Below are positions 33,193-42,383 of a stretch of DNA of 64,000 bases, in pieces. Below the pieces are notes generated by a model, which did not search any database, was not told the origin of the DNA, and saw nothing but the letters and a program-made list of their open reading frames with translations. The stretch spans positions 930,001-994,000 of the forward strand of contig NZ_CP025228.1 in the NCBI RefSeq assembly GCF_004102025.1, read 5' to 3'. The stretch is from Actinomyces qiguomingii (lineage in GTDB: Bacteria; Actinomycetota; Actinomycetes; Actinomycetales; Actinomycetaceae). Both the position numbers and the translations under genes were made by a program. Each line of letters begins with the position of its first letter. Position 1 is the stretch's first letter.

Positions 33193-34190
33193 CGCGTCCC
33201 GGCCTCCTGACGGCTGAAGGACCTCGGAGACAGCGAGCGGGGTGCGCGCCCCAGCCGGCTCAGCGGTCGGGAAGTGCGCGCATACTCCCTCCAGGAAAGT
33301 CCCAGGCCCGCCAGTGTCATGCCGGCGCCGCGGGCGGCCAGACGCCAGCCCCGCGCATCGGCGCGCAGATCCCGGGTCGCCATGCCCCAGCCGGCGCGTG
33401 CCAGGCCGACGCCGACCCTGCCGATGCCTCCGGCGATAACCCCCGCGCGAGCCAGGCGTCCGGAACTGAAGTACAGATCCAGCAGGCCGGAGGTGTTGCC
33501 GTGGCTGAGCTGGCGGGCCAGTACCCAGCGGCGGGTCACCCGGTCCAGCGCGACTTGATCGACTACAACGGCGTCGCGGGCGAATACGATACGTCCGCCC
33601 CGGGACACCAGGGCGCGGGTCAGCAGGGTGTCCTCACCGCCGGAAAGCCCCAGCGCGGCGCTAAAGCGCAGGTCACCGAGCTGGTTCAAGTCGAGCAGAA
33701 GGTTCCCACAGGCGGCGGCGGGCCGTTCGGAGCCATCGGGGAAACGGCGTCGTTCAAAGAATCCCCCGGCCAGAATCCAGGCGGAGGGGCGGGACTGATA
33801 GTGAGTGTCCACCCAGCCGGCGACGGCGGCAGCGCCAGAATCACGCCAGTGCTCGAGCATGCCGTCCAGCCACCCCGGTGCCGGAGTGCCGTCGTCGTCG
33901 ATGAACAGCAGCAGATCCCGGCCCGCGCGGGCCGCCTCATCCAGCGCGCGGTTGCGGCCCGCGGATATCCCTGGAACCGGTTCTATAACGCTGCGCAACC
34001 GCTCCAGCCCCAAGGAGGCGACGGCGTCGTGACCCGAACCGGAGGGGTCGTTGTCGATCACCAGGACGTCGGCGTCGCACCATTGCGGCGCGGCGAGAGC
34101 TTGCGCCTGCACCATTCGCGCCGTTCGGCGCACCTGCTCGGGACGGTGGAAGGTGAGTATCGCCACGGTGGCGCGTATGTGCGATGTCAT
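33189..34190 (-). CDS. Glycosyltransferase family 2, paralogue of the gene at 23833
   Basis: A 333-residue GT-A enzyme: VAILTFHRPEQVRR, VLVIDNDPSGSGHD, VPGISAGRNRALDEA, FIDDDGTPAPGWL and LGLSGGEDTLLTRAL. Motif order and spacing match the protein at 23833-24780. ATG at 34190 is taken because family similarity begins there; there is no ribosome site, so initiation may be leaderless. It overlaps the deacetylase gene by 4 bp. Confidence 0.9.
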   Translation of the reverse strand: MTSHIRATVAILTFHRPEQVRRTARMVQAQALAAPQWCDADVLVIDNDPSGSGHDAVASLGLERLRSVIEPVPGISAGRNRALDEAARAGRDLLLFIDDDGTPAPGWLDGMLEHWRDSGAAAVAGWVDTHYQSRPSAWILAGGFFERRRFPDGSERPAAACGNLLLDLNQLGDLRFSAALGLSGGEDTLLTRALVSRGGRIVFARDAVVVDQVALDRVTRRWVLARQLSHGNTSGLLDLYFSSGRLARAGVIAGGIGRVGVGLARAGWGMATRDLRADARGWRLAARGAGMTLAGLGLSWREYARTSRPLSRLGRAPRSLSPRSFSRQEAGTR

Positions 34191-34398
34191 GGCGTAACCG
34201 GGTGCGGCCGGGCCGAGCGGTTGCGGGGGAGGGGCATGCGCGTCTCCTGGAGTGAGTTCCGTCGTTCCGCCGACCCTACCGCCAGGCGCATGGTGCGGTA
34301 CGTCATAGCGGGGTGACGGCGTGCCGGGCAGCCCGGTGTTGCGCACTACTCCCCAAACGCGTGCTTCCGGGGGCGGGGGGTACCTTATTGTTCACCTC

Positions 34399-35022
34399 AT
34401 GAAGATGACTCGCTGCGCTGCGGTGCTGGTTGCGCCGCTCGTACTGCTCGCCGCATGTGCGGACTCCTCCGATGGGGCGGAAGCCGATGCCACCGCCGCG
34501 GTGACCGCTCCGCCGACGCAGTCCACGGCGCAGCCGGCAGAAATTCCCACCGGCGTGGTGACGCCAGAGGCGGCCACCTCCGATCCGGAGACGGACCTGG
34601 AGGAAGGCGACCTGGCCGCGGACTGGCTGGAGCCGGTCGAACTGACCCAGCCGGTCGCGGTTAATGACGATGTGACCGTGGGCATTGGGGAGTTGCTGAG
34701 CCGGCGCGTGGAGGCGGTTCTGCCCGACGAGGTTTCCGGTGACGGCGTGATCGTGCCCGTCACGGTTGCCAATACTGGAACCGATGACCTGTCGCTTGCC
34801 GGATTTGTTGTCACGATGTCCGCGGGTGAGGGGGACGCTCCGGTCGAGCAGGTGGTTTCTGCCTCCGATGAAGTGCCCACCTCTATTGCGCCGGGGCAGG
34901 CCATGACAATTAATGCCGCCTTTGTGGTCCCTCAGGAGCTACGTGGAAATGTGAGTATCGTCGTGGATCTCGGTGCGCAGAGTCGGGCGGCCGTTTTCCA
35001 GGGCGCCGCCCCGGCCGCCTGA
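34399..35022 (+). CDS. Lipoprotein with a beta-sandwich (DUF4352-like) domain
   Basis: A 207-residue lipoprotein. The signal peptide MKMTRCAAVLVAPLVLLAAC ends in a lipobox (LAAC, Cys at residue 20). A Thr/Pro/Glu-rich spacer leads to a domain from about 90 (VTVGIGELLSRRVEAVL, IVPVTVANTGTDDLSLAGF) resembling extracellular DUF4352/immunoprotective folds. Function is unknown. ATG is chosen because the signal peptide starts there. The last six codons lie in a 60-bp unit repeated twice more downstream. Confidence 0.83.
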   Translation: MKMTRCAAVLVAPLVLLAACADSSDGAEADATAAVTAPPTQSTAQPAEIPTGVVTPEAATSDPETDLEEGDLAADWLEPVELTQPVAVNDDVTVGIGELLSRRVEAVLPDEVSGDGVIVPVTVANTGTDDLSLAGFVVTMSAGEGDAPVEQVVSASDEVPTSIAPGQAMTINAAFVVPQELRGNVSIVVDLGAQSRAAVFQGAAPAA

Positions 35023-35150
35023 GGCAGCCTTCCGTGCCGCCCGGAGCCGGGTACGCCGGGTGGTGCCGCCCCGGCCGCCTGAGAAGGTGCGTCCTTGGCG
35101 CTGGACATCGTCGGTTGCCCAGGGTGCTGCCCGGGCTGCCTGTGACGGTG
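35003..35150 (+). repeat. 60-bp tandem repeat that begins with the lipoprotein's last codons
   Basis: GCCGCCCCGGCCGCCTGAG is present at 35006-35024 (Ala-Pro-Ala-Ala-stop of the lipoprotein) and exactly 60 bp later at 35066-35084. A degenerate third version (GCTGCCCGGGCTGCCTGTG) lies another 60 bp on. The linkers between cores are poorly conserved, so this is an old tandem duplication that includes the stop codon. Confidence 0.75.
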
Positions 35151-35335
35151 ACTTGACCCTCAAGCGCATGCGACACGCCGCCAGCATCTCTCAATGTTGC
35201 GGTTAGGGTGCAACTGTGTACCTGTATGTAACGAAAAGCTACGCAGTGGGTTTCGTGCGTGCATATTTCTCCCGTAGGGCGTGGTGGCGCCGGTGGCGCC
35301 GTCCCGCCCGTGCTCTCAAAAACGATGGAGGTCGT
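35023..35335. other. 313-bp gap between the lipoprotein and the LamG protein
   Basis: After the 60-bp repeats no gene is seen. The promoter of the LamG protein gene should lie here, but I cannot identify a convincing -35/-10 pair. An in-frame GTG at 35216 would extend the downstream gene but lacks a ribosome site and would bury the signal peptide. Confidence 0.4.
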
Positions 35336-38300
35336 GTGAAACACGCCGGTTTGGCTCAAAGTGCGCTCACGTTGTTGGCTTCGCTGTCATTGGCTGTCGC
35401 CCCCGTAATCGCCACCACATCCGCCCACGCCGCAGAAGGTGCGGCGGCCGATCAGCTTCCGGAGACGGTCTCGGCCGATGCGCTGCCGACTCCGCAAGTG
35501 CTCAATGGGGTTGTGCGTGATCAGGTTGTTGTCGGTGACACCGTCTATGCGGTGGGCGAATTCACCAGCGTGCAGCCGGTGGGCTCTGCGGCGCCCGTGG
35601 CGCGGGCGAACGCTCTGGCCTACAACATTGAGACCGGTGAGCTACTGGACTGGGCGCCGCAGACCAACGGTGCGATTCAGTCGATCGCTGCCATGCCCGA
35701 CGGGTCTCGCCTGTTCATCGGCGGCGCATTCTCCAAGCTGAACGAGGAGACCGTGTGGCGTGTTGCGGCGGTCGATCCGATTACGGCCGAGCGCAAGCCG
35801 CTGACCGCCGCGGCTAACGCCAAGGTGTTCGCCGTGGAGGTGTCGGCCGACGGCTCGACGCTCTACGTGGGGGGCGCATTCACGCAGATCAACAACAAGG
35901 AGCGTCTGCGCTTCGCGGCCGTGGACCTGAACACCAAGAAGCTCCTGGACGTCAAGGCCTCGATTCCCAACTTCAGCGTGCGCGCCATCGCCGCCGAGCC
36001 CAACGGAACGGGGGTCGCCATCGGCGGGTCGTTCACTTCGGTCAACGGCTCCACCAGCCCCGGCTACGGCATGGCCATTTTGGAGCGGGACGGCAGCATA
36101 CGTCGTAACAACCTCACCTCCGTGGTCAGGTCCGGCAACACCTACGGCGGGATCATGGATCTCAAGGCGGATGCGCAGGGCCTGTACGGGGCGGCCTACA
36201 CCCAGTCCCGCTCGCACGGGAATCTGGAGGGCGTCTTCCGGGCCGACTGGAACACTGGGAACGTGGCGTACATAGCCGACTGCCACGGAGACTCCTACGA
36301 CGTGTTCCCCAGTGGCGATGTCGTCTACGCGGCCAATCACGGGCATGACTGCTCGAACATCGGCGGCTTCCCGGACAACACCAAGAACTATCACTACGCG
36401 TTGGCCTACGCCAACTATGAGACCGGCAAGGTTCGCACCAACACCGCCTCCGGCTACTACGACTTCGGCGGGCAGCCCGGAACCACCAACTTGAACTGGT
36501 ACCCCGAATTCACCCCCGGGACCTACACTGGGCTCGGCCAGGCCACTTGGACCGTAGAGGGCAATGACCGCTACATCGTCTTCGGTGGGGAGTTCACCAC
36601 CGTCAACGGCCAGTCCCAGAGGGGACTCACCCGCTTCGCGCGCCGCGACATTGCGCCTAATGCGCAGGGTCCGGTGAACAAGGGCGGCAACTACAAACTC
36701 ACGGCCAGCAGCCCCGCCGCGGGAATCGTCACTCTGAGCTTCACCGCCAACTGGGATCGCGACGACAAGACGTTGTCATATGCCGTCTTCCGTGACACTT
36801 TGGACGGCCAGCCCATTTCCGTGCAGGACGTCACCGCGGGATTCTGGGAGCTGCCCGCGCTGACGGCGACCGACACCGTGGAGCCGGGATCCACTCATCA
36901 GTACGCGGTTGTTGTTACTGACCCCTGGGGCGCTTCCACGCGCTCGGACTGGGTGAGTGTGACCGCTGGCCAGGGTCAGGGCATGGCGAACTACGGCAGG
37001 CAGGTAATCGGTGACGGTGCCGTCAACTATTGGCCACTGGATGAGGCCTCCGGAGCAAAGTCGGCCTACGACCTGGTCGGCGGTAGGAATCTGACCTACC
37101 GCGGTTCCAGCTACACGACCGGTGCGGCCAGTGTGCTCTCCCAGGGGGCGTCAGTCACATTCTCGCCAGGCAACAACAACGGAGGCTGGTGGCAATGGTG
37201 GGGCCGGAACAGGCAGCAGAATTCCTCCTACTCCTGGGCGGCGCAGACCTCTGCCGCCGCCGCGCCCGCAGCATTCACTGTGGAGGCCTGGTTCCGCACT
37301 AACAGCACCAGCGGCGGTGAGATCGTCGGCTTCTCCTCCAGCAGTGAGAGTGAGGGCGCCAGCAAGGACCGCATGCTGTATCTCAGCGGCAATGGCACGG
37401 TCAACTACATGCTGTACCCCGGGACGGTCAAGGCGATCTCCTCCGCCGCGGGCTTCAACGACAACGCCTGGCATCACGTAGTCGCCACGACGGATCCGGT
37501 CGCAGGCTCGGTGCTCTACCTGGACGGCAAGGAGGCGGCCTCCGACCCGGCGATGACCTCCGGGCAGTCCTACAACGGTTACTGGCGTATCGGGGGCGAC
37601 ACCAACTCCGGTCTCCCCAACGCCGGTTCCAGCGGCTACCTGACCGGCTCTATCGATGAGGTAGCGGTGTACGCAAAGGCCTTGTCCGCGCAGCAGGTGT
37701 CGGCCCACCACGTCACCGGAACGACCGGTGAACTGCCGCAGTTGGCGCCGGCGGACCCCGATGACATCGCCGGGCCAGCGGGAGACGCCCAGGAGGATGA
37801 CGCAAATCAGGTCGAAAGGGCCGATGGTGTGCTGTTGACGGACTCCTTTGAGCGTGAGTCCGCCAGGGGCTGGGGAGCGGCCGACTTCGGCGGCAACTGG
37901 AGCTCCGCCTACGGTGTCAGCCGGATGTCGGTGGACGGCACGGCCGGAGTCATAACGATGACCGGCGCGGGAACTGCCAACTCGGTCTCTTCGCCGATCA
38001 TTGACGCGACCTCCACCGATTCGACCGTCGACTTGGTCCTGGACCAGGCCACGACCGGCGCCGGGGCCTATGTCACCTACGTGGGCCGTGCCAACGATGC
38101 GGGTCGTTACCAGGTCCAGCTGGACATCAGTCCCACGGGTGTGGTGGCGATGACGGTCTCGAAGAAGGTCGGTGCCACGCAGACCTCTCTCGGCACCGCG
38201 CGTATGGATGGTACCTACACGGCGGGCCAGAAACTGCACCTTCGGTTCGTCGTCGACGGGGCTCAGTCGACCCGATTGCAGTTGAAGGGCTGGGTAGGCG

Positions 38301-38461
38301 ATGAGCCCGAGCCTGAGGCCTGGGCAGTTGATACGACGGACGATGATGCCGCGCTTGCGACGCCAGGATCGGTCGGAATTGTCACTTTCACCTCTGGCAG
38401 GGCGGATACGTCCGAGCTGACGCTGCGGGTTGACGATCTGGTCGTCAAGAAGGTCGAGTAG
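35336..38461 (+). CDS. Secreted beta-propeller / LamG protein with shared C-terminal domain
   Basis: A 1041-residue exported protein. The signal peptide ends near SAHAAEG (residue 32). Residues 55-441 hold repeats of the delta-60 type (LFIGGAFSKLNEE, LYVGGAFTQINNKE, GVAIGGSFTSVNGS) suggesting a beta-propeller. An Fn3-like segment (about 450-548), a LamG/concanavalin-like domain (about 561-798, YWPLDEASG, WHHVVAT, LYLDGKEA) and a 200-residue C-terminal domain (from 835, DSFERESARGWG) follow. The last domain resembles that of the protein at 24796-27564. There is no sorting signal. The GTG start has GGAGG 4 bases upstream. A glycan-binding surface role is likely; no enzyme site is visible. Confidence 0.85.
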   Translation: MKHAGLAQSALTLLASLSLAVAPVIATTSAHAAEGAAADQLPETVSADALPTPQVLNGVVRDQVVVGDTVYAVGEFTSVQPVGSAAPVARANALAYNIETGELLDWAPQTNGAIQSIAAMPDGSRLFIGGAFSKLNEETVWRVAAVDPITAERKPLTAAANAKVFAVEVSADGSTLYVGGAFTQINNKERLRFAAVDLNTKKLLDVKASIPNFSVRAIAAEPNGTGVAIGGSFTSVNGSTSPGYGMAILERDGSIRRNNLTSVVRSGNTYGGIMDLKADAQGLYGAAYTQSRSHGNLEGVFRADWNTGNVAYIADCHGDSYDVFPSGDVVYAANHGHDCSNIGGFPDNTKNYHYALAYANYETGKVRTNTASGYYDFGGQPGTTNLNWYPEFTPGTYTGLGQATWTVEGNDRYIVFGGEFTTVNGQSQRGLTRFARRDIAPNAQGPVNKGGNYKLTASSPAAGIVTLSFTANWDRDDKTLSYAVFRDTLDGQPISVQDVTAGFWELPALTATDTVEPGSTHQYAVVVTDPWGASTRSDWVSVTAGQGQGMANYGRQVIGDGAVNYWPLDEASGAKSAYDLVGGRNLTYRGSSYTTGAASVLSQGASVTFSPGNNNGGWWQWWGRNRQQNSSYSWAAQTSAAAAPAAFTVEAWFRTNSTSGGEIVGFSSSSESEGASKDRMLYLSGNGTVNYMLYPGTVKAISSAAGFNDNAWHHVVATTDPVAGSVLYLDGKEAASDPAMTSGQSYNGYWRIGGDTNSGLPNAGSSGYLTGSIDEVAVYAKALSAQQVSAHHVTGTTGELPQLAPADPDDIAGPAGDAQEDDANQVERADGVLLTDSFERESARGWGAADFGGNWSSAYGVSRMSVDGTAGVITMTGAGTANSVSSPIIDATSTDSTVDLVLDQATTGAGAYVTYVGRANDAGRYQVQLDISPTGVVAMTVSKKVGATQTSLGTARMDGTYTAGQKLHLRFVVDGAQSTRLQLKGWVGDEPEPEAWAVDTTDDDAALATPGSVGIVTFTSGRADTSELTLRVDDLVVKKVE

Positions 38462-38482
38462 CGGCACCTGGCAGGCATGAAA

Positions 38483-38523
38483 GGGAGATCCCGCACCCGG
38501 TTGGGCCGGATGCGGGATCTCCC
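38483..38523 (+). terminator. Terminator of the LamG protein gene
   Basis: GGGAGATCCCGCA (38483-38495) pairs perfectly over 13 bp with 38511-38523 around a 15-base loop, 21 bp after the stop. There is no T-tract. Confidence 0.85.
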
Positions 38524-38685
38524 TGTGCCTTATCGCTGACAAGCGTGGTCGGCCCGGTCGGTGGAGGCGGGCAAGAAGGACTCTCCCGGTTCTGGCTGGG
38601 TGACTGCGGTGGGTGGTAGCGGCGTAGGCCGCCGGATTGATGACTCTTCGAGTTTGAGGGCTCTTCCGGTCGAGCCGTATTCGCC

Positions 38686-38745
38686 GAGTTCGGTCGAAAT
38701 AACCACCGAGTTCGGTCGATATGACCATCGAGTTCGGTCGGCGGG
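38686..38745 (+). repeat. 22-bp tandem repeat, locus 1 (about 2.7 units)
   Basis: GAGTTCGGTCGA-type units start at 38686, 38708 and 38730, each with the second half AATAACC or TATGACC. Locus 1 of four; it follows the LamG protein gene and its terminator in the same orientation. Confidence 0.9.
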
Positions 38746-38760
38746 GCCGGCGGGTGGGGG

Positions 38761-38886
38761 AAGTGTCCGGATTCGGCACAAACGAGGATCCCTCGCCCGA
38801 CGTCGTCTACCAGGTCCGTATGGTTCCAAGGAATCTGAGGGCACCTGCCGGCACAGGCGGTGTTTTTGTACCGAATCTGGACACTT
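38761..38886. mobile_element. 126-bp MITE-like element, copy A
   Basis: The ends 38761-38782 and 38865-38886 are 22-bp inverted repeats matching at 20 of 22 positions (outer bases AAGTGTCC...GGACACTT). The interior is about 82 bp. A second element of exactly the same length lies at 53197-53322. There is no room for a transposase, so any mobility would need help in trans. No target-site duplication is evident. A conserved structured RNA is the alternative. Confidence 0.6.
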
Positions 38887-39157
38887 TGGCTCTCGGCTGC
38901 TGGCCTACCGCCCTGGTGTGGCGAACAGGCCAGGGCGTCTGGTTGCCGACCACGTTCGCGACCTGCGGCATCTGAACCCTGACCGCGGGTGAGCCGGTGT
39001 CCAAGGCAGCCGCACCGATCTGAATCAGCACCCCCGCACGTGGACCGTCCGCAGTATGGCGGTCCATTGCGTATGCGACTACCCGATGCAGCGCGTGCTT
39101 ACCGACCTTGTTGCGTGAACGCCCCAGCTGAATTGCGAAATCAGCGCAAAGGAGCGA

Positions 39158-40432
39158 TCAGCGCCTGCTCGGGGCGGTGTTGTTCGCCGCGTCCCGTCGG
39201 AAGACCGGAGGCAGGCAGACTGCCGCGGCGACTACGAGTTCCATGTAGGCCACAATGGTGCTCAACGGTCCGAACAGGCAGTTCCAAGCCACCACGATCG
39301 TGATGAAGACGACCCACGCCCTGGACCGCAGTGTGGCCAGCGTGCGTCCCAAGGCCGTCAAGGACAGCAAGACCACCGCGATACCGAGGGCGAGACCGGG
39401 CAGCGAGAGAGCGGCCCAAAGGTCGGCGATGGCTGAATGCAGTTCGAAATGCCCGCCTCCGAACATGTAGCGCACGACGTAGCCGTTGTCCGGGTCATAG
39501 CCCAGGGATCGCATGCCCTCCATGGCCACGCGGATGTCGCTGTAGCGCGGCGCTACTCCGGCGCCGTAGCCCCAAGGGCGATGCTCGAACAACGCGAATG
39601 TGGCGCCCATTTCGGGGCGTGCGGCGGCGAGGATGTTCACCCCGGTGGATTGGGCCGTGGTGCGGGTCTGTGCTGCCTCCCCGAGCAGACCGGATGACGA
39701 CGCCGCCAACACGGCACCGATGGCGAAGACGGCCAGGGCCGTCAGCATAGATAGCTGGGTTTTGAAGGCTGCACGAGGCGACAGGTGCACGCGAGCCCAC
39801 GCGGTCATTGCCTGCCAGCTCAGGATCGCCACGGTCACCAAAAGGAAGCCGATGGCCGATCGCGAGTCCGCGCGCAGATAGAGAATGGCCAGCAGCAGCG
39901 CGGACAGTATCTCGGCGGTGCGGCCCATACGGTGTGCGAGCGCCAGTATGAGCACGCTCGTGGGCAGGCCGTAGGCGAACTTCCACGAATTGTCTACTGA
40001 CTCTGCGCGCAGGTACGCATCGACCAACAGGCCGAGCATGAAGCAGGCGGCGGCGAGATCCAGGCCGAGCTCCCGCTCGGCCCAGATGATGACCGCGGCG
40101 CCGGCGGGCACGGCGGCAGCGGCCAGCAGCATTGTGAGCGCACCGCTAGGGACGAGCACGAATTCACCGACCGCCGCCAGTGCCAGTGCCAGCCCTGCGG
40201 CCACGGCGGTGAGCGAGCACAGCACCACTGTTCCCAGTGCTCGCGAGTTGCGAGACGCTCTCCATGTCATTGGCAGCAAGGCGATTGCCGCGACATCGCC
40301 GATGTTTAAGCCGTAGGGCAATTGGGTGCGCCACGACACGATCGCCAATACGGAGGCGACAAGAATCTTCCGCGGCGCGGTGTTCAGGCTGCTCGGCATG
40401 AGAGGCGGATGAGTGGAAGGCGCGAGGACCAT
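39158..40432 (-). CDS. Polytopic membrane protein, O-antigen polymerase/ligase-like (Wzy candidate)
   Basis: A 424-residue protein with about ten to twelve hydrophobic segments and one long extracytoplasmic loop near 270-345 (HRPWGYGAGVAPRY, GGGHFELHSAIADLWA). This topology and the loop motif with R and H residues are typical of Wzy/O-antigen ligase-like polymerases. It probably joins repeat units at the outer face of the membrane. The start is uncertain: ATG at 40432, ATG at 40399 and TTG at 40459 are all possible and none has a good ribosome site. It follows the Wzz-like gene by 72 bp on the same strand. Confidence 0.78.
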   Translation of the reverse strand: MVLAPSTHPPLMPSSLNTAPRKILVASVLAIVSWRTQLPYGLNIGDVAAIALLPMTWRASRNSRALGTVVLCSLTAVAAGLALALAAVGEFVLVPSGALTMLLAAAAVPAGAAVIIWAERELGLDLAAACFMLGLLVDAYLRAESVDNSWKFAYGLPTSVLILALAHRMGRTAEILSALLLAILYLRADSRSAIGFLLVTVAILSWQAMTAWARVHLSPRAAFKTQLSMLTALAVFAIGAVLAASSSGLLGEAAQTRTTAQSTGVNILAAARPEMGATFALFEHRPWGYGAGVAPRYSDIRVAMEGMRSLGYDPDNGYVVRYMFGGGHFELHSAIADLWAALSLPGLALGIAVVLLSLTALGRTLATLRSRAWVVFITIVVAWNCLFGPLSTIVAYMELVVAAAVCLPPVFRRDAANNTAPSRR

Positions 40433-40504
40433 ACGTGGAGGATTGTCATACAGGTGCAAGCGTAAACCCGACCGACGTCAACCGGAGGCGCTTCGCTCAA
40501 GCGG

Positions 40505-41116
40505 TTAAGCGGCCGGACGTGCTCCGGGCACGGGTGCCTGAAGGGTCAGGGCGAGCAGCAGGCCCAACAGTGATCCCCCGATCGCGCCGATCAACCCGTG
40601 GCGCAGCTTGGACGGCCCGATCAACTGGGCCGCCGACGACCCATCCACGTCCGACAATGTCAGGGGCGTGCTTTCAGCGCCGTTGGACACGCTGAGAGTG
40701 GCGGCGTGGTCGCTCAGGGCGTCAACCATCGCCAAGGCGATGTTCTCGGCCTGTGCGGACGATGATCCGGTCGCTGTTACGACGATGAGCAGGGTATTGC
40801 TGGGGTTGGCCACGGCGACCCGACGTGGCAGTTCGTCCGCCGGGACGCCTGTGGCTTCGGCAACAGTTGTGAGAGTTGAGCGGGCCTCGGAGAACTCGAC
40901 CAGCGTCGGCGCGATACCGGTGACGGCCTTGGTGTCGCTCGCGGCGCCGTCGGCCCCATCCGTGGATGCGACGGTGAGCAGAGTCGTGACGGAGGAGCGG
41001 TAAACGGGCGGGCTCACGGCCGCCGTCACGGCCCCGAGCAGGGTGCCAACCACGGACAGCGCCATGATCAGGCGCCAGTGACGGCGTAGAGCCCGGACGA
41101 TGTAGTCGGTGGTCAT
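40505..41116 (-). CDS. Wzz/YveK-like polysaccharide chain-length protein, copy 2
   Basis: A 203-residue protein with membrane segments at about residues 17-37 and 175-197 around a Wzz-type domain (VYRSSVTTLLTVAS, NTLLIVVTATGSSSAQAE). It is a paralogue of the gene at 27713-28396 and likewise has no kinase domain. ATG has GGAGG 7 bases upstream. Likely co-transcribed with the polymerase-like gene downstream, which fits a chain-length regulator paired with its polymerase. Confidence 0.87.
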   Translation of the reverse strand: MTTDYIVRALRRHWRLIMALSVVGTLLGAVTAAVSPPVYRSSVTTLLTVASTDGADGAASDTKAVTGIAPTLVEFSEARSTLTTVAEATGVPADELPRRVAVANPSNTLLIVVTATGSSSAQAENIALAMVDALSDHAATLSVSNGAESTPLTLSDVDGSSAAQLIGPSKLRHGLIGAIGGSLLGLLLALTLQAPVPGARPAA

Positions 41117-41155
41117 GACATGCCTCCGGCGGACTCGGTGAGTGCAGGTGGACAC

Positions 41156-41183
41156 AACATAGTTGATCGGCTTATGCGTCCAA
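41156..41183 (-). promoter_or_regulatory. Promoter of the second Wzz-like gene
   Basis: On the minus strand TTGGAC (41183-41178) and TATGTT (41161-41156) are spaced by 16 bp, about 33 bases before the transcript's ATG. The -10 box and spacer length equal those ahead of the beta-helix gene at 27564, hinting at shared control. Confidence 0.45.
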
Positions 41184-41294
41184 CGCGTCCGCGACGAGAG
41201 TAGTCTTGCCCGGACCATTTGGGCGGATCTGTGCGGACGCAACACCTCAACCGATGTTCGTCAACACGAAAACCGTACGCACTCGAAGGAACTC

Positions 41295-42383
41295 ATGCGC
41301 ATTCTTATCCTGTGGGCCTCGCTTGACCAGCCCAACCTCGGCGTCAGGGCGCTCGCCGTCGGCACCCGTGCCATAGCCGAAGGGGTTTTCCCCCGGGCGG
41401 ATATCCGGATTCAGGGCACCGGCCGAGGCGACGCGCCCATGTCTCTTTTCACCGGTCCGCGCGGGCTGTTCAAGGAGCGCGTAACCGGCGCGCACGGCCT
41501 GTTCGACTGGCTGGCGTCCTTCGATCTGGTGCTGGACACCCGTTCCGGTGATTCCTTCGCCGACATCTACGGCCTGGACCGGCTGCGCGACATGTCCCGC
41601 TTCCCTGAGATCCTCAACAGGATGGGGGTGCCGGTGGTGCTTACGCCCCAGACCATCGGGCCCTTCAACACCCGGCGGGGCGTCCGCCTGGCGCGTCGAT
41701 CCCTCAGGCATGCCCGCCTGGTGGCCAGCCGAGACACCCGTTCGGCCGCATGTGCACAACAGCTCGGGCGACGGGTGGATGTGGAGTCGACCGACGTGGT
41801 ATTCGCCATAGAACATCCCCCGGTGCAGAAGACTCGGGATGTGATGCTCAATGTTTCCGGACTGCTGTGGACGGGCAACCCGCATGTGGATGCCGCCCGC
41901 TATCGTCGAGACGTGTTGGCCATCGCCCGCCGTGTACAGGCCGAAGGACGTGAGCTCACGTTATTGGCGCATGTCGTCGGCCCGGATGACTCCGCCGGGG
42001 ACAATGACCGTCACCCCCTGGCGGAGCTGCAAAGCGCGCTCGGAGACGTGGAGGTCATCGTGCCGGAGGGGGAGCACGCCCTGGAGCAGGTGCGTACCGC
42101 GGTTGGCTCGGCCCGGGTCGTCCTCGGCTCGCGCATGCACGCTTGCCTTAACGCACTGTCCATGGGCACCCCCGCCATCCCGCTGGCCTACTCCCGCAAA
42201 TTCGCCCCCTTGCTGGCCGGACTCGGCTGGGAGCACGTCGTGGATCTGCGCGACGACGACGTCGCCGACCGCACCATGAAGCTGCTCGCCTCCCCGCACC
42301 TGGAGGAGGACGTTGCCGGTGTCAGAAGGCGCGCCGATGATGATCTGGCCCGCTTCGCCGACGCCCTGGGTGAGGTTCTGTGA
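41295..42383 (+). CDS. Polysaccharide pyruvyl transferase family protein
   Basis: A 362-residue protein of the PS_pyruv_trans family (CsaB/WcaK type). Visible are the start MRILILWASLDQPNLGVRAL, VLDTRSGDSFADIYG (near 80), VLTPQTIGPFNTRRGV (near 117), ASRDTRS, and VLGSRMHACLNALSMGTPAIP (near 277), which holds the conserved R-x-H-A/G site. It adds pyruvate from PEP to a sugar of the polysaccharide, giving negative charge. ATG has GAAGGA upstream. It overlaps the flippase gene by 4 bp (GTGA). Confidence 0.92.
   Translation: MRILILWASLDQPNLGVRALAVGTRAIAEGVFPRADIRIQGTGRGDAPMSLFTGPRGLFKERVTGAHGLFDWLASFDLVLDTRSGDSFADIYGLDRLRDMSRFPEILNRMGVPVVLTPQTIGPFNTRRGVRLARRSLRHARLVASRDTRSAACAQQLGRRVDVESTDVVFAIEHPPVQKTRDVMLNVSGLLWTGNPHVDAARYRRDVLAIARRVQAEGRELTLLAHVVGPDDSAGDNDRHPLAELQSALGDVEVIVPEGEHALEQVRTAVGSARVVLGSRMHACLNALSMGTPAIPLAYSRKFAPLLAGLGWEHVVDLRDDDVADRTMKLLASPHLEEDVAGVRRRADDDLARFADALGEVL

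Larger units (their letters stand above)
38524..39157. other. 634-bp repeat-bearing intergenic region
   Basis: No gene is supported; the short frames here do not have starts or relatives. Positions 38672-38944 correspond to 53104-53383 over about 275 bp and include the 22-bp repeats and the 126-bp inverted-repeat element. Positions 38945-39157 show nothing I can name. Confidence 0.65.

Noticed and set aside
35216..35335. N-terminal 40-residue extension of the LamG protein
   Set aside because: The upstream GTG has no ribosome site, and the extension would precede an otherwise typical signal peptide that starts at the GTG at 35336.
38807..39067. Small leftward genes sharing a similar C-terminal peptide here and at 53243-53533
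   Set aside because: The similarity follows from the duplicated intergenic DNA, the upstream parts of the frames differ completely, and neither has a ribosome site.
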